64,000 nucleotides of DNA, from assembly GCA_937146765.1 (NCBI GenBank), contig CAKZRP010000064.1, forward strand, positions 1-64,000, in the 5' to 3' direction. Numbering within the stretch: position 1 is the stretch's first letter; each line of letters starts with the position of its first letter. The DNA is from an uncultured Paracoccaceae bacterium. GTDB lineage: Bacteria > Pseudomonadota > Alphaproteobacteria > Rhodobacterales > Rhodobacteraceae. The translations under genes and the position numbers were made by a program. The notes below the pieces were generated by a model. It did no database searches. It had not been told where the DNA came from and saw only the letters and a program-made list of their open reading frames with translations. Of this stretch, positions 48,180-56,912 are shown piece by piece.

Positions 48180-48743
48180 TTACGGATCAATCCAGCCGAT
48201 GTTGCCATCTTCGCGCCGGTAGACCACGTTCAGTCCGTTTTTGCTCTCATTGCGGAATACGAGCACCGGGGAGCCTGCAAGCTCCATCTGCATCACTGCC
48301 TCGCCGACCGACAGGGAGGGAATCTTGGTTTCCATCTCCGCCACGATGATCGGCTGCAGCGTATCCGGCTCGATCTCGGAATCCGCTTCTTCTGAGGCGA
48401 GGATATACGAGTTGGCTCCCATAAGTTCAACCGGCTCGCTCCGGTCGCGGTGGTGATCTTTCAGGCGCCGTTTGTAGCGGCGCAATTGCTTGTCCATCTT
48501 CTCGAGGCAGCCCTCGAAACAGGCGTAGATTTCCGTTTCATGCGCCTTGGCCTGACAGGTGAGGCCGGTGGACAGGTGGACGATGGTCTCGCAGACATAT
48601 TCATGCGCACTGCGGGAGAAGACGACCTGTGCATCGGTAGGCCGGCCTGCGTATTTCTCCAGGACCGTACTCAGCTCGGTCTCTACATGGGTTTGCAGAG
48701 ATTCGCCGATGTCGATCTGTTTTCCGCTGACTTTGTAACGCAT
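48180..48743 (-). CDS. hpf: Long-form ribosome hibernation promoting factor HPF
   Basis: 187 residues. The N-terminal RaiA-like domain (RYKVSGKQIDIGESLQTHVE, then LRRYKRRLKDHH) is joined by a linker to the C-terminal dimerisation domain (VGEAVMQMELAGSPVLVFRN) that defines long HPF. It joins 70S ribosomes into 100S dimers in stationary phase. The start is supported by AAGGAGATCAC. It lies between lptB and ptsN, the usual order in this family. Confidence 0.95.
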   Translation of the reverse strand: MRYKVSGKQIDIGESLQTHVETELSTVLEKYAGRPTDAQVVFSRSAHEYVCETIVHLSTGLTCQAKAHETEIYACFEGCLEKMDKQLRRYKRRLKDHHRDRSEPVELMGANSYILASEEADSEIEPDTLQPIIVAEMETKIPSLSVGEAVMQMELAGSPVLVFRNESKNGLNVVYRREDGNIGWIDP

Positions 48744-48921
48744 GTGATCTCCTTATCGTTTTGCCCGGGGCCGTGCGCAGGCATGGGCACAGGTTGCCCT
48801 GCGCCTGTTCAGCTCACGGTCGCCAGGAAGGATGGGCGGTCTGTGCGGCAAGCAGGCGACTGTGCCCTGAACTCAGGACCCGGTCGGTGACTGCTGCGGT
48901 ACGCACATTTGCCATACGACA

Positions 48922-48950
48922 ATTCGATGACAAAGCCGGTGCGGAGTCAA
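48922..48950 (-). promoter_or_regulatory. Tentative hpf promoter
   Basis: In the 284-bp gap between lptB and hpf, the minus strand reads TTGACT (48950-48945), 17 bp, TCGAAT (48927-48922). The -10 is poor. I see no gene in this gap (48744-49027). Confidence 0.3.
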
Positions 48951-49027
48951 TGCAAATCCATCGGCATTTTTCCATGTAACACACCCTATTAGCGAGGTCT
49001 TGCCAAGGAAAGTTGCGCGAAAGATGT

Positions 49028-49786
49028 TTATGAGATGCGGAAATTGTCGCCCAGGTAGACGCGGCGGACATTTTCGTTCTCCACCACCTCTTCCGGCGAA
49101 CCGGACATCAGCACCTGGCCGTCGTGCAGGATATAGGCACGGTCGACAATCTCGAGGGTTTCGCGCACGTTGTGATCGGTGATCAGCACGCCGATGCCCC
49201 GGGTCTTCAGCTCTGCGACGAGGTTGCGGATATCGCCGACCGAGATCGGATCGACCCCGGCAAAGGGCTCGTCCAGCAACAGGTATTTCGGATCGGCCGC
49301 GAGGCAACGGGCAATCTCGACCCGCCGCCTCTCGCCGCCTGACAGCGCCAGTGCCGGGGCGCGGCGCAGATGCTCGATCGAGAAATCGGAGAGCAGTTCC
49401 TCCAGCCGTTCGCGGCGCTTGTGCTCGTCCGAAACCGCGATGTCGAGCACGGCGGAGATATTGTCCTCCACCGACAGGCCGCGAAAGATCGACATCTCCT
49501 GTGGCAGATAGCCGATGCCCAGCCGGGCGCGGCGATACATCGGAAGTGACGTTACGTTCTGCCCGTCGATGGTGACGCTGCCCGCCTCGGGAAAGACCAG
49601 CCCGGCGATCGTGTAGAAACTGGTGGTCTTGCCGGAACCGTTCGGCCCGAGCAGGGCGACGACCTCGCCCCGGTTCAGTTCCATCGACACGTCGCGGATC
49701 ACCACCTTCTTGCGGTAGCTCTTGCGCAGCTTGTCGATGCGCAGGCCGGAGGTGCCGGCCGTCACGGTCAGGGTCGGGCGCGCCAT
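49028..49786 (-). CDS. lptB: LPS export ABC transporter ATPase LptB
   Basis: 252 residues. Walker A is GPNGSGKTT, signature LSGGERRRVEIARCL, Walker B YLLLDEPFAGVDP, switch His in ITDHNVRETL. It powers LPS extraction from the inner membrane with LptF/LptG, which are encoded elsewhere. It overlaps lptA by one base. Confidence 0.97.
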   Translation of the reverse strand: MARPTLTVTAGTSGLRIDKLRKSYRKKVVIRDVSMELNRGEVVALLGPNGSGKTTSFYTIAGLVFPEAGSVTIDGQNVTSLPMYRRARLGIGYLPQEMSIFRGLSVEDNISAVLDIAVSDEHKRRERLEELLSDFSIEHLRRAPALALSGGERRRVEIARCLAADPKYLLLDEPFAGVDPISVGDIRNLVAELKTRGIGVLITDHNVRETLEIVDRAYILHDGQVLMSGSPEEVVENENVRRVYLGDNFRIS

Positions 49787-50283
49787 CAGTTGTTGCCGCT
49801 GCCGGACAGGGTGGTGCGCACGCGACCGCTCAGGGTGGCATTGCCGGTGGTGAGGTTCACCGTCATGTTCTCGGCGCCAAGGGTGCTGCCACCCTGGGTC
49901 AGCAGCACATTGCCACGCATCACCACGGTGCCGCTGTCGATGGTATAATCGGCTTCGCCCGCCTCTGCCGCATCCTCGCCGCTGACCAGAAGCACATTGC
50001 CGCGCGCTTCCAGCCGTTCGATGCCGGAGCCTTCGGTCTTGTTGATCACCAGCACGCTGTCGGCGCTCAGCCGCATGTCACCCTGGATGATCAGGACATT
50101 GCCCTGAAACAGCGCCGAGCCGTTCTCCTGGTTGACGTCCAGCGTATCGGCAGTGACATCCACCGGCTGCGAGGTGTCCGTCTTGAGGACGCCAAAGGAA
50201 ATATCAGTTCCCTGCGCCCCCGCGATCGGGGCAGAGGCAAGGGCCAGAAGGCCGGAGAGAAGAACAATACCTAGTCGTCGCAC
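49786..50283 (-). CDS. lptA: LPS transport periplasmic protein LptA
   Basis: 165 residues starting at GTG. It has a signal peptide (LGIVLLSGLLALASAPIAGAQG), then a short OstA/LptA beta-jellyroll with VTADTLDVNQENGSALFQGN. It bridges LptC to the outer-membrane LptD. It lies 3 bp after lptC and overlaps lptB, an lptC-lptA-lptB operon. Confidence 0.93.
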   Translation of the reverse strand: MRRLGIVLLSGLLALASAPIAGAQGTDISFGVLKTDTSQPVDVTADTLDVNQENGSALFQGNVLIIQGDMRLSADSVLVINKTEGSGIERLEARGNVLLVSGEDAAEAGEADYTIDSGTVVMRGNVLLTQGGSTLGAENMTVNLTTGNATLSGRVRTTLSGSGNN

Positions 50284-50286
50284 GGG

Positions 50287-50886
50287 TCATCTTTCTACTT
50301 TTGCAGGATCGTACACCAGCTTCACGCCGTCCGTGAACTCTATATGCACCGGGCCATTCTTTGATTTCGTAAAGATCCGCATGGCGCCGGCGGTGAAGTC
50401 GCCCAGGGGGCCGGTTGCGGTGACGGTGCCGGGGCTGCGCGCCTCCAACCCGCTCAGCAGCGTGTCGAGCTGGTCGGTCTCCACCCGCGTGCCATCCGCG
50501 GAGAGGATCCGGACATTGCCGCTGAGGGTGGCGGTGTCCTTGTCCGGGCGCACGGTGCCGGTGTCCGACAGCAACAGGATGCTGCGCCCCTCGGTGGTGC
50601 GGATCTCGGCTTCCAGATCGGTGGCGGAGGCGCTGTTCTGATCGCCTCCCGGCAGCGCCTTGGCAGCGGCAATGGTGATCTCGTGGCCATCTTCGGTGGT
50701 GCCGGTGAAAAAGGGTGAGGTCACCTGCTGGCCGCGCAGGCGGCTTTCCATCTCGAATTTGGCAAAGGGGATCACCGGTTCGGTCTGCACCCGCCGCGCG
50801 ATCAGGAACAGGGTGGACAGAAGCACAAGCGCCGCCAGTGGCAGGAGCACCTTGAGATAGGCGATACTGCGCGAATGACGGTCCAT
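50287..50886 (-). CDS. lptC: LPS export inner-membrane anchored protein LptC
   Basis: 199 residues from ATG 50886, preceded by GGGAGG; an upstream ATG at 50928 is less well placed. One N-terminal membrane helix (YLKVLLPLAALVLLSTLFLI) precedes a periplasmic jellyroll. It hands LPS from LptB2FG to LptA. It is first of the lpt genes. Confidence 0.9.
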   Translation of the reverse strand: MDRHSRSIAYLKVLLPLAALVLLSTLFLIARRVQTEPVIPFAKFEMESRLRGQQVTSPFFTGTTEDGHEITIAAAKALPGGDQNSASATDLEAEIRTTEGRSILLLSDTGTVRPDKDTATLSGNVRILSADGTRVETDQLDTLLSGLEARSPGTVTATGPLGDFTAGAMRIFTKSKNGPVHIEFTDGVKLVYDPAKVER

Positions 50887-50970
50887 CTGTCGGCCTCCCT
50901 GTCTCATCTTGATCTGTAGTTGGTGCAATGGCAGCGGTGTGCAGCGGGAATATCCTCCCGCCGCAGCTTA

Positions 50971-51585
50971 TCAGGTATGGGCAAAGATGTCCGTCTCGGG
51001 CCAGCCCATCAGGTCGAGCTGCGCGCGAGTCGGCAGGAAATCGAAACAGGCCTTGGCCAGGGCGCTGCGGCCTTCCCGCTCCAGCCGCTGATCGAGCACT
51101 TCGCGCAGACGATGCAGGTGCAGGACATCCGAGGCGGCGTATTCGAGCTGCGCCTGGGTCAGGGTCTCGGCCCCCCAGTCACTCATCTGCTGCTGCTTGG
51201 AGATATCCACCCCGAGCAGCTCCTGGGTCAGATTCCGCAACCCGTGCCGGTCGGTATAGGTCCGCACCATGCGGCTGGCGATCTTGGTGCAATAGACCGG
51301 TGCCGCCAGCGCGCCAAAGGCGTGATACATCGCGGCAATATCGAAACGTCCAAAATGGAAGAGTTTCAACACCTTGGGATCGGTCAGCAATCGCGCGATA
51401 TTGGGGGCCTCGGTCTGTCCCTTGGTGATCTGCACGATATGGGCGTCTCCGTCACCGCCCGACATCTGGATCACGCAGAGCCGGTCGCGATGCGGGTTGA
51501 GCCCCATGGTCTCGCAGTCGATGGCCACCACCGGACCCAGATCCAGCGAGTCGGGAAGGTCCTGCTGATAGAGAAAATTGGCCAA
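50971..51585 (-). CDS. rnd: RNase D-like 3'-5' exonuclease (short form)
   Basis: 204 residues from TTG 51585, with AGGA eight bases upstream; this gives the family's usual roseobacter length, while a longer frame adds 99 residues of non-homologous sequence. DEDDy exonuclease motifs are present: IDCET (Asp23, Glu25), FHFGRFDIAAMY and YAASDVLHL. There is no HRDC domain, so it is shorter than E. coli RNase D. It trims RNA 3' ends. It lies 85 bp upstream of lptC in the same direction. Confidence 0.88.
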   Translation of the reverse strand: MANFLYQQDLPDSLDLGPVVAIDCETMGLNPHRDRLCVIQMSGGDGDAHIVQITKGQTEAPNIARLLTDPKVLKLFHFGRFDIAAMYHAFGALAAPVYCTKIASRMVRTYTDRHGLRNLTQELLGVDISKQQQMSDWGAETLTQAQLEYAASDVLHLHRLREVLDQRLEREGRSALAKACFDFLPTRAQLDLMGWPETDIFAHT

Positions 51586-51869
51586 GGGACTGGTCCTGAT
51601 GCAATGGGGTGACAGACGCACAATGGCAAGGACATAGGCGCTTTGGGGGCTGAACTCAACAGGTTGGACCGCCGAGGACCCTGCGTGAAACGCTGAGAAT
51701 GGCCTGATTTTGCCGACTTTCGCCCGGTTTCTTGCGGTGCCTGAGCGATGGGAGGTGGATGCCGCGTCACAGCATGTGGCACCACGGAAGGGCTTGCCAA
51801 GCCCGCACCGGTTTGATTTGTCATGCGGTTGCCGGGGTTTTCCGGCGTCGAAAGAGAAAGCGGAACCGA

Positions 51870-52553
51870 ATGCTGGGTGCAAAACGCAAGAACCCGGAGC
51901 GGCGCAATACCTTCGCCATCGTCGGATTGGGAACCTTTGGGACAGCTGTTGCCAAGGAGTTGCGCCGGTTTGGAAATCACGTCATCGGGATCGATACCAA
52001 CGAGGCGCGGGTCAGCCTGTGCGCTGATGAACTATCTCAGGCGTTGATCGTCGACGCCCGCGACGAGGTCGCGTTGCGGCAGGCCGGACTCGCCGATTGC
52101 GACGTGGCGCTGGTGGCGATGGGGTCTGACCTCGAGGCGAGCATCCTCGCCGCCATCAACCTCAAGACCATCGGGGTGCCGGTGGTCTGGGCCAAGGCAA
52201 CCACCAAGACCCATCACCGGATCCTCAGCAAGCTGAAGGTGGATCGGGTGATCCACCCCGAGGTCGATGTGGGCATGCATATCGCCCAGGTGCTGCACAA
52301 CCCGCTGGTGCGCGATTATGTGAGCCTCGGCAACGGCTACCATGTGGTGAACTTCAAGATCCCGGAATCGCTCGAAGGCAAGGCCTTGATGGATGTGCCC
52401 TATGCGGCGCATGACCTGCGCTGCATCGCGCTGATGCGGGGCACGGAGTTCCTCGGCCAGGATGGCGCCAGCTGCAGCCTCGCCAAGGACGATCTGCTGA
52501 TCCTTCTGGGCAAGCGCGCCGATCTGCGCAATTTCGCCTCGAGCCTCTCTTGA
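51870..52553 (+). CDS. Potassium uptake regulatory subunit, TrkA/KtrA family
   Basis: 227 residues. The RCK N-terminal NAD-binding motif is AIVGLGTFGTAVAKEL with acidic residues in VIGIDTNE. A C-terminal RCK_C half follows (LEGKALMDVPYAAHDLRCIA). The size is that of single-RCK KtrA rather than the duplicated E. coli TrkA. It gates the membrane subunit encoded next, whose start overlaps its stop. The preceding 284 bp is a divergent region with rnd. It contains a small dyad GGGCTT/AAGCCC (51790-51804). Confidence 0.92.
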   Translation: MLGAKRKNPERRNTFAIVGLGTFGTAVAKELRRFGNHVIGIDTNEARVSLCADELSQALIVDARDEVALRQAGLADCDVALVAMGSDLEASILAAINLKTIGVPVVWAKATTKTHHRILSKLKVDRVIHPEVDVGMHIAQVLHNPLVRDYVSLGNGYHVVNFKIPESLEGKALMDVPYAAHDLRCIALMRGTEFLGQDGASCSLAKDDLLILLGKRADLRNFASSLS

Positions 52554-53896
52554 AACGAGCCGCCCGCCGTCCACTGCTGAGCCTCGACCGGGGCTTGCCG
52601 CCACCGCTGGTGCTGGCGCTGTCCTATTTCGTCTGCATCTTCATCGGTGCGCTGCTGTTGTGGAGTCCGGTGGCGCAGACCGGCAATGTCAGCTTTTCCG
52701 ATGCCTTCTTCACCTCCGCCTCGGCGGTCACGGTGACCGGGCTGGCGGTGGTGGACACGGGCAGCGATTTCACCCTTTTCGGGCAGGTGGTGGTGGCGCT
52801 GCTCATCCAGCTTGGCGGCCTTGGGCTTATGGCCTTTGCGGTGCTGCTCCTCTCCGCGCTCGGCCTGCCGGTGGGGCTGCCGCAGCGGTTGATCCTGCGC
52901 GAGGACCTGAACCAGCCCTCTCTTGGCAGCCTCGCGGTTATCGTGCGCACCATCATGCTGGTGGCGCTGGTCTGCGAACTGGTGGGGGCGGCGATCCTCG
53001 CCTTTGTCTTTGTTCCGGAGTTCGGCTGGGCCAAGGGCCTGTGGCACGCGCTGTTCCACAGCATCTCCGCCTTCAACAACGCCGGCTTTGCGCTCTACCC
53101 CGACAGCCTGTCGCGCTGGGTGGGCGATCCGATCATCAATCTCGTCATCCCGGCGCTCTTCATCCTCGGGGGGCTCGGCTTCATCGTGGTGGGCGATGTG
53201 GTGCAGGCACGGTCCTGGCATCGGCTGACCCTGCACAGCAAGCTGATGCTCTCTGGGACCCTGGCGCTGATCCTGCTGGCCTGGATCGGCTTTGCGGCGC
53301 TGGAATGGAGCAACCCGGCCACCCTGGGCGGTCTGCCCGATACCGCCAGCCGGATCTGGGCCAGCTGGTTTCAGGCGGTCTCGCCGCGTACCGCCGGCTT
53401 TAACACCATCGACATCGGCGGCCTGCACGACAGTACGTCGTTGATGACCATGTCGCTGATGCTGGTGGGGGGCGGCAGCACCTCCACCGCCGGCGGCATC
53501 AAGGTCACCACCCTGATCGTCCTCATCATCGGGACCGTCGCCTTTTTCCGCCGCCAGACCGCGCTGCATGTCTTTGGCCGCAGCCTCGGGGTCGAGGACA
53601 TCATGAAGGTGATGGCGCTTACCACCATCAGCATCTTCATCGTGCTGATCGGCATCTTCCTGATCTCCATCGCCCATGACGAAGAGTTCCTCGACCTCGC
53701 CTTCGAGGCGACCTCGGCCTTTGGCACTGTCGGCCTCAGCCGCGGCGCGACAGGCGAGCTGGATACGGTGGGGCGGCTGATGATCATCGTTATCATGTTC
53801 CTCGGCCGGGTCGGTCCGCTGACGCTGGGTTTTTTCCTTGCCACCCACAGCCGACCCCGGGTGCGGTATCCCAAGGGCGAGGTCTACCTGGGCTGA
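52550..53896 (+). CDS. TrkH/KtrB family potassium transporter
   Basis: 448 residues, about ten membrane helices. Four selectivity-loop motifs with the conserved Gly are visible: SAVTVTGLAV, SAFNNAGFAL, SPRTAGFNT and SAFGTVGLSR, the KtrB/TrkH pattern. It imports potassium, usually with sodium or protons. The TTG start at 52550 overlaps the regulatory subunit stop (TTGA), so the two are coupled. It converges with tetR across 6 bp. Confidence 0.94.
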   Translation: MKRAARRPLLSLDRGLPPPLVLALSYFVCIFIGALLLWSPVAQTGNVSFSDAFFTSASAVTVTGLAVVDTGSDFTLFGQVVVALLIQLGGLGLMAFAVLLLSALGLPVGLPQRLILREDLNQPSLGSLAVIVRTIMLVALVCELVGAAILAFVFVPEFGWAKGLWHALFHSISAFNNAGFALYPDSLSRWVGDPIINLVIPALFILGGLGFIVVGDVVQARSWHRLTLHSKLMLSGTLALILLAWIGFAALEWSNPATLGGLPDTASRIWASWFQAVSPRTAGFNTIDIGGLHDSTSLMTMSLMLVGGGSTSTAGGIKVTTLIVLIIGTVAFFRRQTALHVFGRSLGVEDIMKVMALTTISIFIVLIGIFLISIAHDEEFLDLAFEATSAFGTVGLSRGATGELDTVGRLMIIVIMFLGRVGPLTLGFFLATHSRPRVRYPKGEVYLG

Positions 53897-53902
53897 GGCG
53901 CC

Positions 53903-54499
53903 TCAGTGCAGCCGCAGCCGTTCCACATCGCGGGCCAAATCCTCGGCCAGCGCCGCCAGATCGCCATCGCCGCCGCTGCGCTTGGCTTCGAATCTCAGGG
54001 CGGTGATCGACATCTGGAACTTGCGCGCCAGCAGCTGCGGATCGGCCGAGGCGGGCAGCTCGCCCATCGCCTGCGCGCGGGCAAACAGAGCCGCGAAATC
54101 CCCGGTCATCGTGGCCAGATGCGCCCGCGCGGCGGCCTCGATCTCGGGTTCGTCCTGCGTGGCGTCAATCAGGGTTTTCACGATCATGCAGATCGCCGGG
54201 CCCCGCTGCACCTTTTCCGGGGTGCCAAAGCGGCGCATGAACTGCGCCAGCGCCCGCAGCGGCGAGGCCTCCCGGGCCGCGAGATCGGCAAGGCTCTCGC
54301 GGCTGATCCGGAGGTAACGATCCATCGCCTCCAGATACAGCGACTGCTTGCTGTGAAAGGCTGCATAGATGCTGCCCGGTTTCATCTGCAGCGCCGCCTC
54401 CAGATCCTTGAGCGAGGTCGCATGGAACCCCTTCTGCCAGAACAGGATCATGGCCGCGTCCAGCGCGGTGTCTCGGTCATATGGGCGGGCACGTGTCAT
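53903..54499 (-). CDS. TetR family transcriptional regulator
   Basis: 198 residues from ATG 54499. The N-terminal HTH is AATSLKDLEAALQMKPGSIY-like (HATSLKDLEAALQMKPGSIY, about 27-46). The C-terminal ligand domain resembles the AcrR/NemR-type TetR_C group. It is divergent from the AhpD-like gene, with twin palindromes between them. It most likely represses both. The inducer is probably an electrophile or oxidant, given the neighbour, but that is inference. A start at 54577 would run through an operator and is rejected. Confidence 0.9.
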   Translation of the reverse strand: MTRARPYDRDTALDAAMILFWQKGFHATSLKDLEAALQMKPGSIYAAFHSKQSLYLEAMDRYLRISRESLADLAAREASPLRALAQFMRRFGTPEKVQRGPAICMIVKTLIDATQDEPEIEAAARAHLATMTGDFAALFARAQAMGELPASADPQLLARKFQMSITALRFEAKRSGGDGDLAALAEDLARDVERLRLH

Positions 54500-54561
54500 G
54501 GGGGGAACATAGGCGCTCGCGCTGGCAATGTCTCCTGCCTGGACCAGCGTGAGTCTCACAT

Positions 54562-54577
54562 TTGAGTGATTGCTCAA
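54562..54577. promoter_or_regulatory. TetR operator copy 1
   Basis: TTGAGTGATTGCTCAA: 5-bp arms TTGAG/CTCAA, an imperfect copy of the palindrome 25 bp downstream. It lies 63 bp upstream of the tetR start, in the divergent promoter. Confidence 0.75.
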
Positions 54578-54586
54578 ATTTAATCA

Positions 54587-54602
54587 TTGAGCGATCGCTC
54601 AA
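54587..54602. promoter_or_regulatory. TetR operator copy 2 (perfect palindrome)
   Basis: TTGAGCGATCGCTCAA is a perfect 16-bp palindrome. Its centre is 25 bp from copy 1. TTGAGC (54587-54592), 16 bp, TATTTC (54609-54614) could be the promoter of the AhpD-like gene, so the operator would cover the -35. Confidence 0.8.
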
Positions 54603-54664
54603 ACTGACTATTTCTGGCCCATGCCCTGCACGCCGTTGGGGCTGATCCGCAGAGGAGTACGGAT

Positions 54665-55234
54665 ATGACCGAATTCACCATCCACGACGAAACCACCGCC
54701 CCCGAAGCCTCCAAGCCGCTCTTGGCGAAATCCAAGGCTGCCTTTGGCCGCATTCCCGGCCTGCATGGGGTGATGGCGGAATCGCCGGAGCTGCTGGAAG
54801 GCTACCAGCGCCTGCACGAGCTGTTTCAGAACACCAGCTTCGACAAGGACGAACTGACCGTGGTCTGGCAGACCATCAACGTCGAGAATGAATGCCACTA
54901 TTGTGTTCCGGCCCATACCGGGATCGCCAAGATGATGAAGGTGGATGACGCCATCACCACCGCGCTGCGCACCGAAACGCCGCTGCCGACGCCGCGCCTT
55001 GAGGCGCTGCGCACCTTTACGCTCCTTGTGGTGCGCGACCGGGGCGTGGTCTCCGACGCCGATGTTCAGGCCTTCCTCGAGGCCGGGTTCACCCGCAAGA
55101 ACATTCTCGAGGTGATCCTGGGCTATGCGCAGAAGGTCATGTCCAACTACACCAACCATCTCGCGAAGACGCCGGTGGATTCGGTGTTCCACAGCCTGCT
55201 CTGGACCCGCGGAGAACAGGTCGAGGTGGCCTGA
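54665..55234 (+). CDS. Carboxymuconolactone decarboxylase/AhpD-like protein
   Basis: 189 residues. The CMD fold has the redox motif ECHYCVPAH (CxxC then His), which in AhpD-like proteins supports peroxidase or disulfide-reducing chemistry. No partner peroxiredoxin is adjacent. The divergent TetR gene with twin operators suggests tightly regulated, inducible expression, as in reactive-compound resistance pairs. A terminator follows. Confidence 0.9.
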   Translation: MTEFTIHDETTAPEASKPLLAKSKAAFGRIPGLHGVMAESPELLEGYQRLHELFQNTSFDKDELTVVWQTINVENECHYCVPAHTGIAKMMKVDDAITTALRTETPLPTPRLEALRTFTLLVVRDRGVVSDADVQAFLEAGFTRKNILEVILGYAQKVMSNYTNHLAKTPVDSVFHSLLWTRGEQVEVA

Positions 55235-55272
55235 GAGCCCTCTGCGTCCCGGCCCGATTGACACTCATTGCA

Positions 55273-55309
55273 AGCCGCTCCGACCGAATGTCGGGGCGGC
55301 TTTCTTGTG
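55273..55309 (+). terminator. Rho-independent terminator after the AhpD-like gene
   Basis: AGCCGCTCCGA (55273-55283) and TCGGGGCGGCT (55291-55301) pair over 11 bp with one wobble, followed by TTCTTGTG. Confidence 0.82.
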
Positions 55310-55361
55310 TCCGTGGGGCAGGTTCCCATGCAGATTTCGCGCGGCACAGCCGGCAGACAGA

Positions 55362-55390
55362 TTGACAGAGGGGCGCGCTTCTGTTTTTAT
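55362..55390 (+). promoter_or_regulatory. xylB promoter
   Basis: Perfect -35 TTGACA (55362-55367), 17-bp spacer, -10-like TTTTAT (55385-55390). The -10 runs into the AT-rich dyad at 55388. Confidence 0.6.
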
Positions 55391-55410
55391 TTTATCAGCC
55401 GAATTAAATA
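55388..55410. promoter_or_regulatory. AT-rich dyad over the xylB promoter, candidate ROK operator
   Basis: Arms TATTTTAT (55388-55395) and ATTAAATA (55403-55410) around CAGCCGA match with one mispair. NagC/Mlc/XylR-type ROK repressors use AT-flanked dyads of this size. The ROK regulator at 62144 is the likely ligand. Confidence 0.55.
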
Positions 55411-55437
55411 TGCGCAGGATCTTCAGACCCTGCGCAT
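55410..55437 (+). other. Leader hairpin before xylB
   Basis: Perfect 9-bp arms ATGCGCAGG (55410-55418) and CCTGCGCAT (55429-55437) with a 10-nt loop lie in the predicted 5' leader, 23 bp before the start codon and just ahead of GGGAGG. Confidence 0.5.
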
Positions 55438-55460
55438 CTGGCGATTGGGAGGACTTACAT

Positions 55461-56912
55461 ATGTTTCTGGGTCTTGACGTGGGAACGTCGGGGCTGCGCG
55501 CGTTGCTGGCCGACGAGGGTGGCACCGTGATTGGCGTGGCTGACGCAGGCTATGGGGTATCGCATCCTCATACCGGCTGGAGCGAGCAGGATCCGCAGGA
55601 TTGGATCGAAGCCTGCAAGAGCGCGATTGCCGCGCTGCGGGCTGCCCATCCCGGCGAGCTGGCCAAATTGCGCGGTATCGGCCTCAGCGGTCACATGCAT
55701 GGCGCCACCCTGCTCGACGCTGCGGGCAAGGTGCTGCGGCCCTGTATCCTGTGGAACGACACCCGCTCCGCTGCCGAGGCTGCCAGGCTGGACGCGATGC
55801 CTGGCGTGCGGGATCTGTCGGGCAATATCGTCTTTCCCGGCTTCACCGCGCCGAAACTCGCCTGGGTCAAGGCGCATGAGCCGGAGATCTTCGCGCAGGT
55901 CGCCAAGGTCCTCCTGCCCAAGGACTACGTCCGCTACTGGCTGACGGGTGAGTTCATCTCCGACATGTCCGACAGCGCCGGCACCTCCTGGCTCGACGTG
56001 GGGGCGCGGGACTGGTCCGAACAGCTGCTCGCGGCCTCGGGGATGCGCCGGGACCAGATGCCCGATCTGGTCGAAGGCTCCGCCCCCGGCGGTGAGCTGC
56101 GCGCCGAGCTGCGCGCGGATTGGGGCCTTCGTGGTCCGGTGGTGATTGCGGGCGGCGGCGGCGACAATGCAGTTGCGGCCTGCGGCGCCGGGTGTTTCCG
56201 CGAGGGCGAGGGTTTTGTCAGCCTCGGCACCTCCGGTGTGCTGCTGGCGGCCAAGGCCGCCTATACGCCCGATGCCGCCTCGGCGGTGCATACCTTCTGT
56301 CACGCGGTGCCGCAGACCTGGTATCAGATGGGGGTGATCCTTGCGGCCACCGACTGCCTGAACTGGCTGTCGCGCACCCTGGGGCAGACCCCGGCGACCC
56401 TGGCGGGCCTGCTGCCGGACCGGATCGCGGGACCCTCCTCGGTGACCTTCCTGCCCTATCTTTCGGGCGAGCGCACGCCGCACAACGATGCGCGCATCCG
56501 CGCCACCCTGGTGGGTCTCGATATCGGCGACGGCCCGGCCGAGCTGACTCAGGCGGTGATGGAAGGCGTGGCCTTTGCGCTGCGGGACTGTCTTGAGGCG
56601 CTGAAAGGTACAGAAACCAGCCTGACCCGCCTTCTCGCGGTGGGGGGCGGCACCCAGTCGCCCTATTGGGTCGAAACCCTCGCGACCGTCCTCGGCGTGC
56701 CCCTCGACCTGCCCGACAAGGGTGAATTTGGCGCCGCCCTCGGTGCCGCCCGCCTCGCCATGGCGGCCACCGGCGCCGATCTGGGCGCGGTGATGACCGC
56801 CCCGCCCACCTCTCGCACCGTGGATCCCCGGCCGGAGCTGGCCGAGGCCTATGAAGCCTCCTATGCCCGCTACCGCGCCCTCTACCCCAACATGAAAGCC
56901 CTGATGACATGA
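55461..56912 (+). CDS. xylB: Xylulokinase XylB
   Basis: 483 residues of the FGGY kinase family. The N-terminal phosphate loop is [26 protein letters not shown] follows near 80, and the C-terminal ATPase motif is [13 protein letters not shown]. It phosphorylates D-xylulose to xylulose-5-phosphate for the pentose phosphate pathway. ATG 55461 is preceded by GGGAGG; a longer upstream frame lies in the AhpD-like gene. Its stop overlaps xylA (ATGA). Confidence 0.96.
   Translation: MFLGLDVGTSGLRALLADEGGTVIGVADAGYGVSHPHTGWSEQDPQDWIEACKSAIAALRAAHPGELAKLRGIGLSGHMHGATLLDAAGKVLRPCILWNDTRSAAEAARLDAMPGVRDLSGNIVFPGFTAPKLAWVKAHEPEIFAQVAKVLLPKDYVRYWLTGEFISDMSDSAGTSWLDVGARDWSEQLLAASGMRRDQMPDLVEGSAPGGELRAELRADWGLRGPVVIAGGGGDNAVAACGAGCFREGEGFVSLGTSGVLLAAKAAYTPDAASAVHTFCHAVPQTWYQMGVILAATDCLNWLSRTLGQTPATLAGLLPDRIAGPSSVTFLPYLSGERTPHNDARIRATLVGLDIGDGPAELTQAVMEGVAFALRDCLEALKGTETSLTRLLAVGGGTQSPYWVETLATVLGVPLDLPDKGEFGAALGAARLAMAATGADLGAVMTAPPTSRTVDPRPELAEAYEASYARYRALYPNMKALMT

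Noticed and set aside
51586..51882. 99-residue N-terminal extension of the RNase D-like protein
   Set aside because: It would overlap the TrkA-type gene divergently; the TTG at 51585 gives the normal family length.
55125..55460. Longer xylB reading frame
   Set aside because: It passes through the AhpD-like gene and a terminator hairpin; ATG 55461 has GGGAGG and starts at the FGGY motif.
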